A stretch of 39,201 nucleotides of DNA from Subdoligranulum variabile (GTDB taxonomy: Bacteria; Bacillota; Clostridia; Oscillospirales; Ruminococcaceae). A program made the translations under genes and the position numbers. The stretch lies in the NCBI GenBank assembly GCA_004554775.1, contig SFKI01000027.1:1-39201 (forward strand). The letters are read 5' to 3'. Below the pieces are notes generated by a model. It searched no databases. It saw only the letters and a list, made by a program, of their open reading frames with translations, and was not told where the DNA came from. Every line of letters begins with the position of its first letter. Position 1 is the first letter of the stretch. Below, piece after piece: positions 7,410 to 14,277 of the stretch.

Positions 7410-8423
7410 TCAGATCCGCACCATATCCCGGGAAATATCAGCCAGCGTGGCCGCGCCGCACAGCCGCATGGTGTCGGCCAGCTCAGCGCCCAGTTTTTCG
7501 GTCAGACAGGCAACACCCTCGGCCCCGCCGCCATACACCGCCGTAACATACGGGCGGGCGATCAGCACGGCGTCTGCGCCCAGTGCCAGCGCCTTGAACA
7601 CGTCACCGCCGGTGCGGATGCCGCCGTCCACAAACACTTTGGCGCGGCCCGCCACAGCTGCTACGATCTCGGGCAGCACCTCCTCGGTGGCAGCGCAGTC
7701 ATCCAGTACACGGCCGCCATGGTTGGACACCACAATGCCCGCCGCACCGGCCTGCACAGCCTTTTCCGCACCCTTGGCCGTCATGATGCCTTTCAGGATA
7801 AAGGGCACCCCGGCTTCGTGGGCGATCTCCTGCAGCTGCTCCACCGTTTTGCTGCCCGCGGGCGGGGTCAGGTTTTGCAAAAAGGGCAGGCCCGCCGCAT
7901 CAATGTCCATCGCCAACGCAAAGCAGCCGGACTCCCGTGCCATCGCCATTTTTTGGGCGACGGTCGCATTATCCCACGGCTTGACGGTGGGGATGCCGAA
8001 GCCGCCGTTGGCCGCAATGGCCGCCGTTGCGCCCTCCATCACCTTGGGGTTGGTGCCGTCGCCGGTAAAGGCGGCAATGCCCGCAGCCGCGCAGGCTGGC
8101 ACCAGGATGGAATTATAATCCATATCGTTGTACTTGTCGCCGTAGTGCAGCGCCATAGCGCCTACCGGCCCGGCAAAGAACGGATATTTGAACGTACGGC
8201 CAAACAGCTGCAAACGGGTATCCGGGGTAAAATTCTCATGGATGGTGTCCATGTTCAGCCGCACGCTGCGCCAGGCGTCAAAGTTGCGGATCGCCACCGT
8301 GCCGCTGCCCTTGGCACCAGGGCCGGGGATGTTGCCGCCGCAGGCGCGGCCGTTGCACACGGGGCAGGCATGGCAGGGGCCCATCTGCCCGCGGGCCGCC
8401 TGCAACAGTTCTTCGTAATTCAT
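7410..8423 (-). CDS. FMN-dependent alpha-hydroxy-acid dehydrogenase/oxidase family protein
   Basis: TIM-barrel flavoprotein of the lactate oxidase / glycolate oxidase / L-lactate dehydrogenase family, 337 residues. It would oxidize an L-2-hydroxy acid to the keto acid. The active-site HGGR motif (IVVSNHGGRVLDD) and the FMN phosphate site (VFVDGGIRTGGDVFKALALGADAVLIARPYV) are intact. The ATG at 8423 follows GGGAGG; an upstream in-frame ATG lacks one. The N-terminus carries four cysteines in a CHACPVCNGRAC pattern before GGNIPGPGAKGSG, a feature of the clostridial branch and possibly a metal site. It stands alone between two amino acid transporters, and no neighbour indicates its substrate. Confidence 0.88.
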   Translation of the reverse strand: MNYEELLQAARGQMGPCHACPVCNGRACGGNIPGPGAKGSGTVAIRNFDAWRSVRLNMDTIHENFTPDTRLQLFGRTFKYPFFAGPVGAMALHYGDKYNDMDYNSILVPACAAAGIAAFTGDGTNPKVMEGATAAIAANGGFGIPTVKPWDNATVAQKMAMARESGCFALAMDIDAAGLPFLQNLTPPAGSKTVEQLQEIAHEAGVPFILKGIMTAKGAEKAVQAGAAGIVVSNHGGRVLDDCAATEEVLPEIVAAVAGRAKVFVDGGIRTGGDVFKALALGADAVLIARPYVTAVYGGGAEGVACLTEKLGAELADTMRLCGAATLADISRDMVRI

Positions 8424-8436
8424 GATTTTGCCTCCC

Positions 8437-8471
8437 TTAAACAAAGGGCCTCCGGCTTTGCGCCAGAGGCC
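8437..8471 (-). terminator. Terminator between second ABC operon and hydroxy-acid dehydrogenase gene
   Basis: GGCCTC / GAGGCC stem (8447-8452 and 8466-8471) with an inner CGGC...GCG match, followed on the minus strand by TTTGTTT. The T-tract is imperfect, so some read-through is possible. Confidence 0.5.
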
Positions 8472-8479
8472 GCAGTTCC

Positions 8480-9226
8480 TTACAGGACCTTGCTCAAAAA
8501 GTCGATGGTACGTGGTTGTTTCGGGTGGTCGATGACCTCCTCAGGGGTGCCCTCCTCCACGATGTAGCCGCCCTCCATAAAGATCACGCGGCTGGCCACC
8601 TCACGGGCAAAGCCGATCTCGTGGGTGACGACGACCATCGTCATACCGTCCGCCGCCAACTGCTTCATGACCTGCAAGACCTCGCCGACCATCTCAGGGT
8701 CGAGCGCCGAGGTCGGCTCGTCAAACAGCATGATGTCGGGGTTCATCGCCAGCGCGCGGGCGATCGCCACACGCTGTTTCTGGCCGCCGGAAAGCTGTGC
8801 CGGGTAGGCTTCAGCCTTTTCGGCCAGGCCAACACGGTCCAGCAGTTGCAGCGCGCGCTCTTTGGCCTCGGGCTTGGTGGCCTTTTTCAGCTCTACCGGG
8901 GCCAGCATCATGTTGCCCATAACGTTCAGATTGTTGAACAAATTGAAATGCTGGAACACCATGCCGACGTTCTCACGCACCTTATTCAGATCCGTTTTCT
9001 TATCAGTCAAGTCGTGGCCATCCACGATGACATCACCGCCGGTGATCTCTTCCAGCCGGTTCAAACAACGCAGGAACGTAGATTTTCCACTGCCGGACGG
9101 GCCGAGGATAACGACGACCTCGCCCTCGTAGATATCGGTCGAGACATCCTTCAGTACTTCCAGTTTGCCGAAGTTTTTCTTCAGATGCTCAACGTGAATT
9201 TTAACGTTGTTTTTATTGACGCCCAC
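8480..9226 (-). CDS. Polar amino acid ABC transporter ATPase (GlnQ type)
   Basis: Second amino acid importer ATPase, 248 residues. Walker A GPSGSGKS (residues 42-49), Q-loop VFQHFNLFNNLNVMGN, signature LSGGQKQR, Walker B IMLFDEPTSALDPEMVGE and switch VVVTHEIGFAREVASRV are all intact. The reading frame starts 14 bp inside the end of the permease gene, so the two are translationally coupled. It is clearly distinct from the ATPase at 4972-5754, so these are two separate systems and not a recent duplication. Confidence 0.95.
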   Translation of the reverse strand: MGVNKNNVKIHVEHLKKNFGKLEVLKDVSTDIYEGEVVVILGPSGSGKSTFLRCLNRLEEITGGDVIVDGHDLTDKKTDLNKVRENVGMVFQHFNLFNNLNVMGNMMLAPVELKKATKPEAKERALQLLDRVGLAEKAEAYPAQLSGGQKQRVAIARALAMNPDIMLFDEPTSALDPEMVGEVLQVMKQLAADGMTMVVVTHEIGFAREVASRVIFMEGGYIVEEGTPEEVIDHPKQPRTIDFLSKVL

Positions 9227-9908
9227 GGTTGAGCCTCCTCTCTACCTTTTTGGCCAGACGGGACAGCAGCGTAATGACCACCAGGTACATCACAGCAACA
9301 ATCGTCCATACCTGGAACGCGCTCATCGTGTTCGCCACCACGTTTTTGGCGGTGTTGACCAGCTCGGGGAAACCGATGACCGACAGGATCGAGGTGTCTT
9401 TCAGGGTAATGATAAACTGGTTGATGATCGAGGGGATCATCGTACGGATCGCCTGCGGCAGCACCACGCGGTACATGGCGCGCCAATAGGGCAGGCCCAA
9501 GCTGCGGGCTGCCTCCATCTGGCCTTTGTCCACACTTTCAATACCAGCACGGATGATCTCTGCCATATAAGCACCACAGTTCAGCGCCAGGCAGATGGTG
9601 CCCGCCTGTAGTGCCGAGAAGGTGATCTGCCCTTTCATGCCCAGCATCGTATTCAGGTGCAGGATGTTGTTCAGCAGCATCGGCACGGCAAAATATACAT
9701 AAAACGCCAACACGATCATTGGCACACCGCGGATGATATCCACAAACACGGTGGCAATGATGTTGCAGGCCCGGTTTTTCAGCACGCTTAAAATGCCGAA
9801 CACCAAGCCCAGAATACAGGCAAAGAACAGACCGCACAGCGCCAGCAGCAGGGTTTGCCCCATCGCCGCCAGCAGCAGTCCGCCATAGTTGGTAATGATT
9901 CTGGCCAA
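9213..9908 (-). CDS. Polar amino acid ABC transporter permease (TTG start)
   Basis: Membrane subunit of 231 residues with about five helices and an intact EAA loop (AGIESVDKGQMEAARSLGLPYWRAMYRVVLPQ), followed by DTSILSVIGFPELV. The start is unusual. The only in-frame candidate before Met16 is TTG at 9906-9908, 11 bp after AAAGGAG, and a TAG lies a few codons upstream. A GTG nearer the ribosome site is out of frame. A strong hairpin with a T-tract sits between the upstream binding-protein gene and this one, so permease expression is probably lower than that of the binding protein. Confidence 0.92.
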   Translation of the reverse strand: MARIITNYGGLLLAAMGQTLLLALCGLFFACILGLVFGILSVLKNRACNIIATVFVDIIRGVPMIVLAFYVYFAVPMLLNNILHLNTMLGMKGQITFSALQAGTICLALNCGAYMAEIIRAGIESVDKGQMEAARSLGLPYWRAMYRVVLPQAIRTMIPSIINQFIITLKDTSILSVIGFPELVNTAKNVVANTMSAFQVWTIVAVMYLVVITLLSRLAKKVERRLNRGRQ

Positions 9909-9935
9909 GTGGCAGCACGCTCCTTTTCCCTATCG

Positions 9936-9975
9936 CAAAAATGCGGGGACCTCCTGCGAAAACAGGCGTCCCCGC
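9936..9975 (-). terminator. Intercistronic hairpin/attenuator between binding protein and permease
   Basis: GCGGGGAC / GTCCCCGC stem (9943-9950 and 9968-9975) with inner CCTG/CAGG, followed on the minus strand by GCATTTTT. Inside an operon such a partial terminator would set the high binding-protein to low membrane-protein ratio needed by ABC importers. Confidence 0.6.
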
Positions 9976-10008
9976 GCAAACCTGGTTCAGTTGTTGATGG
10001 CGCAGATC

Positions 10009-10845
10009 TTAGCCCAGGTACTTGGCCAAGATTTCGTCATACTTGCCGTTGGCCTTGATGTCGGCCAGGCCAGCGTTGAACATATCCAGCAGCTCCTGGC
10101 TGTCTGCGCTGAAGATTGCAAAACCATAGGGGGCGGGGTCACTGGCGGTATCGTCCAGAACCTTCAAGGCCAGGCCGCCGTCCTTGATGGAAGCCTTCAT
10201 GATGGGGGTATCCTCGAAGCAGGCCACGCACTGGCCGCCCAGGACAGCCTGGTACATCGTGGGAGAGTCCTCAAAGTAGGTAATGTTGAAGCCGTACTCG
10301 TCCTTCAGGCTTTCGGCATAAGTAGCGCCCTGGGTGCCGGTCTTGACAGCAACGGTTTGGCCGTTCAGGTCAGCAAAGCCGGTAATGTCGGAGTCCTCCG
10401 CCACGGTCATGGTCTGGGTGGCATCATAGTAGCCGTCAGAGAAAGTCCAGCCGGAAGCCTTGCGTTCGTCGGTGATGGAAGCGCCGGCGATCATACCATC
10501 GGCCTGGCCAGCCTGGCAGGCAGCGATGGCGGCATCCCAGCCCAGACTCTTCATCTCGTAGTCAAAGCCCTGATCCTCGGCGATGGCCGCGACAATATCA
10601 ACATCAATGCCGACAAAGTTGCCGGAAGCATCGGTGTACTCAAAAGGCTTAAAGACCGTGTCGGTAGCGATGACCCAAGTCTTGCCGGTGGCATCGGTGG
10701 ACTCGGCAGCGGACTCGCTGGAAGCAGCCTCAGAGGAAGCTTCGGAAGCGGCCTCAGACGGTGCAGCGCTGGAAGCAGCGCTGCCGCAGGCAGCCAGAGA
10801 GAGGGTCATGGCAGCAGCCATGCCGAAAGCAAATAGTTTTTTCAT
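10009..10845 (-). CDS. Amino acid ABC transporter substrate-binding lipoprotein
   Basis: Family-3 solute-binding lipoprotein, 278 residues, for the second importer. Signal peptide MKKLFAFGMAAAMTLSLAAC with lipobox Cys20, a Ser/Ala/Glu linker, then TDTVFKPFEYTDASGNFVGIDVDI and a GlnH-like second lobe (GQTVAVKTGTQGATYAESL, PYGFAIFSADSQELLDMFN). The ATG at 10845 follows AAAGGA; upstream in-frame codons run into the leader hairpin region and are unlikely to be coding. The leader RNA contains a terminator-like structure, so the operon may be attenuated. Confidence 0.94.
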   Translation of the reverse strand: MKKLFAFGMAAAMTLSLAACGSAASSAAPSEAASEASSEAASSESAAESTDATGKTWVIATDTVFKPFEYTDASGNFVGIDVDIVAAIAEDQGFDYEMKSLGWDAAIAACQAGQADGMIAGASITDERKASGWTFSDGYYDATQTMTVAEDSDITGFADLNGQTVAVKTGTQGATYAESLKDEYGFNITYFEDSPTMYQAVLGGQCVACFEDTPIMKASIKDGGLALKVLDDTASDPAPYGFAIFSADSQELLDMFNAGLADIKANGKYDEILAKYLG

Positions 10846-10904
10846 GTTGATACGTTCCTTTCCGCTCCATAAAATGCTCCGCTGCCGCGCAGCGGGCAAC
10901 CGCT

Positions 10905-10960
10905 TAAAAACAGAAAAGGGCAATAGGGCCCAACTGGTGCCGCTATCGCCCTTGATAGTT
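10905..10960 (-). promoter_or_regulatory. Structured leader with terminator-like hairpin (possible attenuator)
   Basis: In the 5' leader of the second ABC operon (minus strand), AAGGGCGATAG pairs with CTATTGCCCTT (10943-10953 with 10916-10926, one G-U pair) and is followed by TTCTGTTTTT. A competing short hairpin CTATC-AAGGGC-GATAG can form at its 5' side using the same GATAG. TTAAAAAC upstream can also pair with GTTTTTAA, which includes the T-tract. This is the layout of an attenuator with alternative folds. The ligand or trans-factor is unknown, and I see no T-box or known riboswitch core. Confidence 0.45.
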
Positions 10961-10978
10961 TTTAAACCGTATGTGAAT

Positions 10979-11006
10979 ATTATATCATCCTTTCCTTAAA
11001 AGTCAA
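10979..11006 (-). promoter_or_regulatory. Promoter of second amino acid ABC operon
   Basis: Minus-strand TTGACT (11001-11006), 16-bp spacer, perfect TATAAT (10979-10984). The predicted start near 10972 gives a leader of about 125 nt. Confidence 0.7.
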
Positions 11007-11089
11007 GCCGAAGCCGCGTTATTGGGTTAATAGAATTAAGCCTTTTTGATTTCTCGCAAAAGAAAGTATGATTTTTGGCATAAAAATAC

Positions 11090-11116
11090 AAAAAGAGGGG
11101 GCAAAAGCCCCTCTTT
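11090..11116 (-). terminator. Terminator downstream of the kinase-like gene
   Basis: AAAGAGGGGGC / GCCCCTCTTT around an AAAA loop, followed on the minus strand by TTTTTGTATTTTTA. It separates the kinase-like gene from the second ABC operon. Confidence 0.7.
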
Positions 11117-11184
11117 ACACTGCGGAAACCTTGATTTTCTGCGAGCGCACCATGGGTATCCCACGCGTTGTCGTCGGATGGTTT

Positions 11185-11287
11185 GTAGGGGGCGACGTCC
11201 CCTACGCCTCGTTTGTTGCGCATGCCTTTACGGATAGCCCGCAAATTTTATAACCCGCGTAGGGGCAGATTCTATATCCGCCCCTAC
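11185..11287. repeat. Two GTAGGGG...CCCCTAC intergenic palindromes
   Basis: GTAGGGG / CCCCTAC at 11185-11191 and 11199-11205, and GTAGGGGC / GCCCCTAC at 11259-11266 and 11280-11287. These look like members of the dispersed intergenic palindrome family seen in Faecalibacterium-like genomes (from memory, not searched). A related unit is at 12537-12687. Confidence 0.55.
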
Positions 11288-11299
11288 ATTTGCTGCTTC

Positions 11300-11890
11300 T
11301 TAAATATCCTTCGCCGCGCAAAGCAAAATCTCCAACGCCTTATCAATGCCCAGCTTACTTGTGCACAGCGTCAAGTCGTAGTTGCGGCTGTCGCCATATA
11401 CACGGCCGGTGTGCTTAACGCAATAGTTCTTGCGTGCGCGGTCGGCCTTGTCCATGTCGACTTCCAGCTGGTCAAACGGCGTATCCGGCATCAGCTTGCG
11501 CATGTGCAGCAGGCGCCAGTTACGGTCGGCATGCACAAACACGCGCAGGCAGTGGTCGAACTCGCGTAGGATGTAGTCCGCATTGCGGCCAACGATAACG
11601 CAGCTTTCCTTGTCAGCAATCTCGCGGATGGCCCGTACCTGGGCGTCCCACAGCTCTTCGCTCAAAGGACGCTCATAAAAGTTGAACAGGCTTTGGGTAA
11701 AGCCGAACTCATGCGGTACGCGCTCGTCCCAGCGGCGCACCTGCTCAGGCGTCAGATGAGCGCTGGCTTTGGCCGTGCGCAGGATAATATCGCGGTCGTA
11801 ATAGGCGATGCCCAGTTCCCGCGCCAAACGCCGCCCCAACTCGCCGCCGCCCGCGCCGAACTCGCGCCCGATAGTAATGATCTGTTTCAT
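11300..11890 (-). CDS. Cytidylate kinase-like family protein
   Basis: A 196-residue P-loop protein of the cytidylate-kinase-like family (Pfam Cytidylate_kin2 type). The N-terminus is MKQIITIGREFGAGGGELGRRLA, with the glycine-rich nucleotide loop at residues 8-16. AYYDRDI follows, then CVIVGRNADYIL and a C-terminal YDLTLCTSKLGIDKA, the family's ordered set of motifs. The ATG at 11890 follows AAGGAGG at good spacing. Family members are widespread in clostridia, but their real substrate is not established, so nucleoside monophosphate kinase activity is only a possibility. It is a single-gene unit with its own promoter and terminator. Confidence 0.85.
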   Translation of the reverse strand: MKQIITIGREFGAGGGELGRRLARELGIAYYDRDIILRTAKASAHLTPEQVRRWDERVPHEFGFTQSLFNFYERPLSEELWDAQVRAIREIADKESCVIVGRNADYILREFDHCLRVFVHADRNWRLLHMRKLMPDTPFDQLEVDMDKADRARKNYCVKHTGRVYGDSRNYDLTLCTSKLGIDKALEILLCAAKDI

Positions 11891-11947
11891 AAAGGGAATC
11901 CTCCTTGTTGCGGTGCAGCTCCACAAGCCGCCCATTCTGCTGTCTTT

Positions 11948-11975
11948 ATTGTAACAAATCTACCGGGATTTGCAA
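11948..11975 (-). promoter_or_regulatory. Promoter of the cytidylate-kinase-like gene
   Basis: Minus-strand TTGCAA (11970-11975), 16-bp spacer, TACAAT (11948-11953). Confidence 0.6.
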
Positions 11976-12037
11976 GGGGGCACGCGATTGGAAACGGCAA
12001 AAACAATTGTATTGCTTGTATTGTTAGCGCGTGACAC

Positions 12038-12424
12038 TCATGCGCCGCTGCTGCCGCGGGAATTTACACTCATCGGCGGGGCCGAGCTGTAAAACGCCTT
12101 GCCATTTACTGCTCCCTGCGTCATGCCGATCAAGTCCAGCAATTGGCCCTCTGTGTACTGCGTTGTATCGCCTTTCAGTTTGTCTGTATTGCACGCATAC
12201 ACTCCGTCAGCTACAGAAACCACACCCAAGACGCTCAGACTGGCCAGCATCTTGTCGATTTCCTTCTGATTGCACTTGGTTCCTTTTTCTGCAATCGCTT
12301 TCAGCAGCTGTGCCCTTGACATCGGCTTTTCTTTCAGCAAAAGCGCCAGCGCAAGTTTCCGACCGTTCAGATAATAAGGCAGTATCCCCTTACTGATCCA
12401 CACCCCGCCAACACCATTTTTCAT
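12038..12424 (-). CDS. Small protein of unknown function, possible winged-helix
   Basis: A 128-residue protein I do not recognise. The middle (about residues 23-75) reads LALALLLKEKPMSRAQLLKAIAEKGTKCNQKEIDKMLASLSVLGVVSVADGVY in pieces, which has the helix-helix-helix-wing pattern of a winged-helix DNA-binding domain. The C-terminus is polar and probably unstructured. The ATG at 12424 lies 9 bp after AGGAG, and a good promoter precedes it. There is no informative neighbour: the kinase-like gene downstream has its own promoter. Regulator is the best guess; confidence in function is low. Confidence 0.65.
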   Translation of the reverse strand: MKNGVGGVWISKGILPYYLNGRKLALALLLKEKPMSRAQLLKAIAEKGTKCNQKEIDKMLASLSVLGVVSVADGVYACNTDKLKGDTTQYTEGQLLDLIGMTQGAVNGKAFYSSAPPMSVNSRGSSGA

Positions 12425-12456
12425 TGGCAACAGCTCCTTTCAAGCTTATTATCGTT

Positions 12457-12485
12457 ATTTTAGCACATTCAAATGCCGCTTGCAA
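12457..12485 (-). promoter_or_regulatory. Promoter of the small unknown gene
   Basis: Minus-strand TTGCAA (12480-12485), 17-bp spacer, TAAAAT (12457-12462). Confidence 0.6.
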
Positions 12486-12536
12486 TTAATGCGCTGCAAA
12501 TTCAACGTATTCATCCTCATTCTACTCCCCAACATT

Positions 12537-12687
12537 TGTAGGGGGCGGTCTCCCCGACCCCCCGCTTGCTGTTATATCTTTGTGACGAGTTCCTCACAAA
12601 GACTCCTCCTCGAGGGGAGCTGTCACCGAAGGTGACTGAGGAGGCAAGATGCCGCCCCTTTTTAGTAACACCTAGGGCAGCCCCTAC
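12537..12687. repeat. Composite intergenic repeat with internal hairpin
   Basis: A ~150-bp unit bounded by TGTAGGGGGCGG and GCCCCTAC. It contains CCTCCTC...GAGGAGG and the inner hairpin CTGTCACC-GAA-GGTGACTG. It shares its ends with the palindromes at 11185-11287. No coding potential is apparent. I recall similar units between genes of Faecalibacterium and related genera. Confidence 0.55.
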
Positions 12688-12747
12688 GCATTCGCTGTTC
12701 TCATCTCAGATGATGCACCTGGTTACACTTTCCCGCAAAATAGCAAC

Positions 12748-12782
12748 AAAAAAACAGCCCTACGCTTACCGTAAGGCTGTTT
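12748..12782 (-). terminator. Terminator downstream of the tRNA-Lys
   Basis: AACAGCC / GGCTGTT stem with inner TAC/GTA, followed on the minus strand by seven T, directly after the tRNA CCA end. Confidence 0.75.
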
Positions 12783-12783
12783 G

Positions 12784-12864
12784 TGGTGCACCATCGGGGA
12801 CTCGAACCCAGGACCCACTGATTAAGAGTCAGTTGCTCTACCAAACGGTCAATACTAATGGTGT
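12784..12864 (-). tRNA. tRNA-Lys (CTT), D-arm disrupted; probable chimeric/pseudo tRNA at an att junction
   Basis: On the minus strand the anticodon arm ACTGA-CTCTTAA-TCAGT (anticodon CTT), variable loop GGGTC, T-loop TTCGAGT and encoded CCA end are clear. The 5' part is damaged. The acceptor 5' strand reads ACACCAT against ATGGTGC (first pair mismatched). Where a D-arm AGCTCAGTTGGTAGAGC is expected there is AGTATTGACCGTTTGGTAGAGC, which cannot form the D-stem. The T-stem also has a mismatch (CTGGG / CCCCG). The remnant of a serine recombinase ends 2 bp upstream. The sequence is best read as a tRNA gene whose 5' half was altered by integration or decay of a mobile element. Confidence 0.7.
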
Positions 12865-12866
12865 AA

Positions 12867-13316
12867 TTATAACTCCCCATGAAGATCACCTCCCATCAGA
12901 AACTGCCGATAAGTTCCTCTCACATGGATCGTAATCTTATACCCTTTCCCTACCTCCACCTTCTCGAACAGCTGCGCCAGAATAGCTCTTTTTCTCTCGA
13001 TGGTGGCAAGGTCAAACTCGTTGGCCCAGCCGAGAAATTCATCGTAGTAACTGCGGATTTGTTGCACCGTAGTTCGGTCATCGATGTTCTGCAGCATGGA
13101 CGCGTATTCATCTTTTGCCTGCCTGACTTCTGCCTCTGCCTGTGCAATCAGTCGAGCCAGCATCTCCTGCGAGAAGGCGCTCTCCCCTTCCAGACACTTC
13201 AGCACTTCATCCTCATAGCGTTGCTGTTTATACTGGGCTGCCTTAATCTTCTTCTCGGCAGCCTGCTTTTTTCTATTATGGTTTGCTTCTTGCTGACGAA
13301 TCTTAAACCTTACTAT
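12867..13316 (-). pseudogene. Large serine recombinase, C-terminal fragment
   Basis: About 150 codons stay open, with no start of their own and a TAA at 13317-13319. The 5' part is rich in Lys/Arg/Gln (FKIRQQEANHNRKKQAAEKK), the coiled-coil region of large serine integrases. It is followed by the well-known C-terminal segment ATIERKRAILAQLFEKVEVG and KITIHVRGTYRQFL. The N-terminal catalytic resolvase domain with the nucleophilic serine, and the recombinase zinc-ribbon domain, are missing, and the sequence before 13317 is unrelated AT-rich DNA. The fragment ends 2 bp from the damaged tRNA-Lys, as expected of an integrase gene lying at its own attachment site. Confidence 0.8.
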
Positions 13317-13702
13317 TTAAAAAATAAATTTTCACGTTCACACATCACCTTTCCTTTTGATTCAGGAAAAGTTCATTACGGTGGCGAACGACAGTTTTGT
13401 ACAAAAGCAAAAAGAGCAGAAAAACAGATATAATCACGTACCCTTTTTCTGCTCTTGAAGGCAAAGTAGAAATATTTTTCTATTGCTACACTCGAATGAG
13501 TAAAGACATCAGGTAAAAATGTTTATTGGTTTAATGATTTCTTGTAAAACAAAATGTTTTGTCACAGCCGCCTTTCTTCTTTCATGTAATTAATTTTCCA
13601 ATAAATATAGAAATATAATTCGTTCAACTCTATTTTCGACACCTATACAATATATTCGTAACTCGTAAAATATCGAAAGTGCTTATTTGGGGGTGAACAG
13701 AA
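13317..13702. other. AT-rich intergenic region of the mobile-element scar
   Basis: No gene is visible. It contains a perfect 13-bp inverted repeat AAGAGCAGAAAAA / TTTTTCTGCTCTT (13412-13424 and 13444-13456, 19-nt loop) and a second hairpin GCAAAGTAGAAA / TTTCTATTGC (13461-13486). The base composition is far more AT-rich than the flanking metabolic genes, indicating foreign origin. Confidence 0.5.
13412..13456. repeat. 13-bp perfect inverted repeat
   Basis: AAGAGCAGAAAAA and its exact complement around a 19-nt loop. It could be a bidirectional terminator of a lost gene or the footprint of an inserted element. Confidence 0.5.
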
Positions 13703-14062
13703 TTGTACGAATTTTCCGAAAATCTCGCATCTATTGTTCAAGCTGCGCGTATCGCTCACGGCTTGACGCAGGACGAGTTAGCAGAACACATCGGTGTCAC
13801 AGGAAAATCAATTTCCAATATTGAACATGGTATTGCCAACCCAGAATTCGAATCCATCTATTTACTGTTCCGTTACTTAGGCATCAATGTCAACGATGTT
13901 TTCTTCCCTGGGCATGGAGACACCTCTAATCTGCAGGAACAATTTCATCATTTAATCGACACTTGTACACAAGATGAACTTGAGATGCTGCTTTCCATTA
14001 ACCGTGAAATCTTAATTCACACCAGAAAAAAAGACTCGGTTGGTAAGGTTCAGACCGTATAA
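13703..14062 (+). CDS. XRE-family HTH transcriptional regulator
   Basis: A 119-residue protein with an N-terminal Cro/C1-type helix-turn-helix (ARIAHGLTQDELAEHIGVTG and KSISNIEHGIANPEFESIYLLFRYLGI, about residues 12-65). A short acidic tail (DTCTQDELEMLLSINREIL) may dimerize it. It starts with TTG at 13703, seven bases after GGGGGTG. It lies in the AT-rich scar beside a recombinase fragment and a KTR protein, a neighbourhood typical of integrative elements, and probably once controlled that element. A strong terminator follows directly. Confidence 0.85.
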   Translation: MYEFSENLASIVQAARIAHGLTQDELAEHIGVTGKSISNIEHGIANPEFESIYLLFRYLGINVNDVFFPGHGDTSNLQEQFHHLIDTCTQDELEMLLSINREILIHTRKKDSVGKVQTV

Positions 14063-14065
14063 AGA

Positions 14066-14101
14066 AAGACCCGTTTTTCACACATTCGAAAAGCGGGTCT
14101 T
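14066..14101. terminator. Bidirectional terminator between XRE and KTR genes
   Basis: AAGACCCG / CGGGTCTT with inner TTTTC/GAAAA, followed on the plus strand by CCCTTTTGTTTCTTTT. It lies between two convergent stop codons. Confidence 0.75.
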
Positions 14102-14115
14102 CCCTTTTGTTTCTT

Positions 14116-14277
14116 TTACTGAGAACAGAAATAAATTATTCCTTGGATGATATCTACCTTCATTTCCTTTTTGCATCGGGGGCAGTAGAGCGGAAAACGA
14201 AGAAGAATAGAATCATCAAGTATTTTAGTCTTAGTTTTCGCCTGACAAAATGGACATAGTACCCATGCAGATTTCAT
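14116..14277 (-). CDS. Cysteine-rich KTR domain protein
   Basis: A small zinc-ribbon-like protein of 53 residues with two Cys pairs, CPFC and CPRC, around QAKTKTKILDDSILLRFPLY. This matches the Cys-rich KTR family (from memory), often found beside integrative and conjugative elements of Firmicutes. I chose the ATG at 14277 after AAAGGTGAG because family members begin with the short Lys/Trp segment before the first CxxC. A GTG at 14319 would add 14 residues. Function is unknown; it supports the view that 12.8-14.4 kb is a remnant of such an element. Confidence 0.75.
   Translation of the reverse strand: MKSAWVLCPFCQAKTKTKILDDSILLRFPLYCPRCKKEMKVDIIQGIIYFCSQ

Noticed and set aside
10905..10960. 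T-box riboswitch
   Set aside because: No T-box consensus sequence (TGGNACCGCG type) or specifier loop could be found in the leader.
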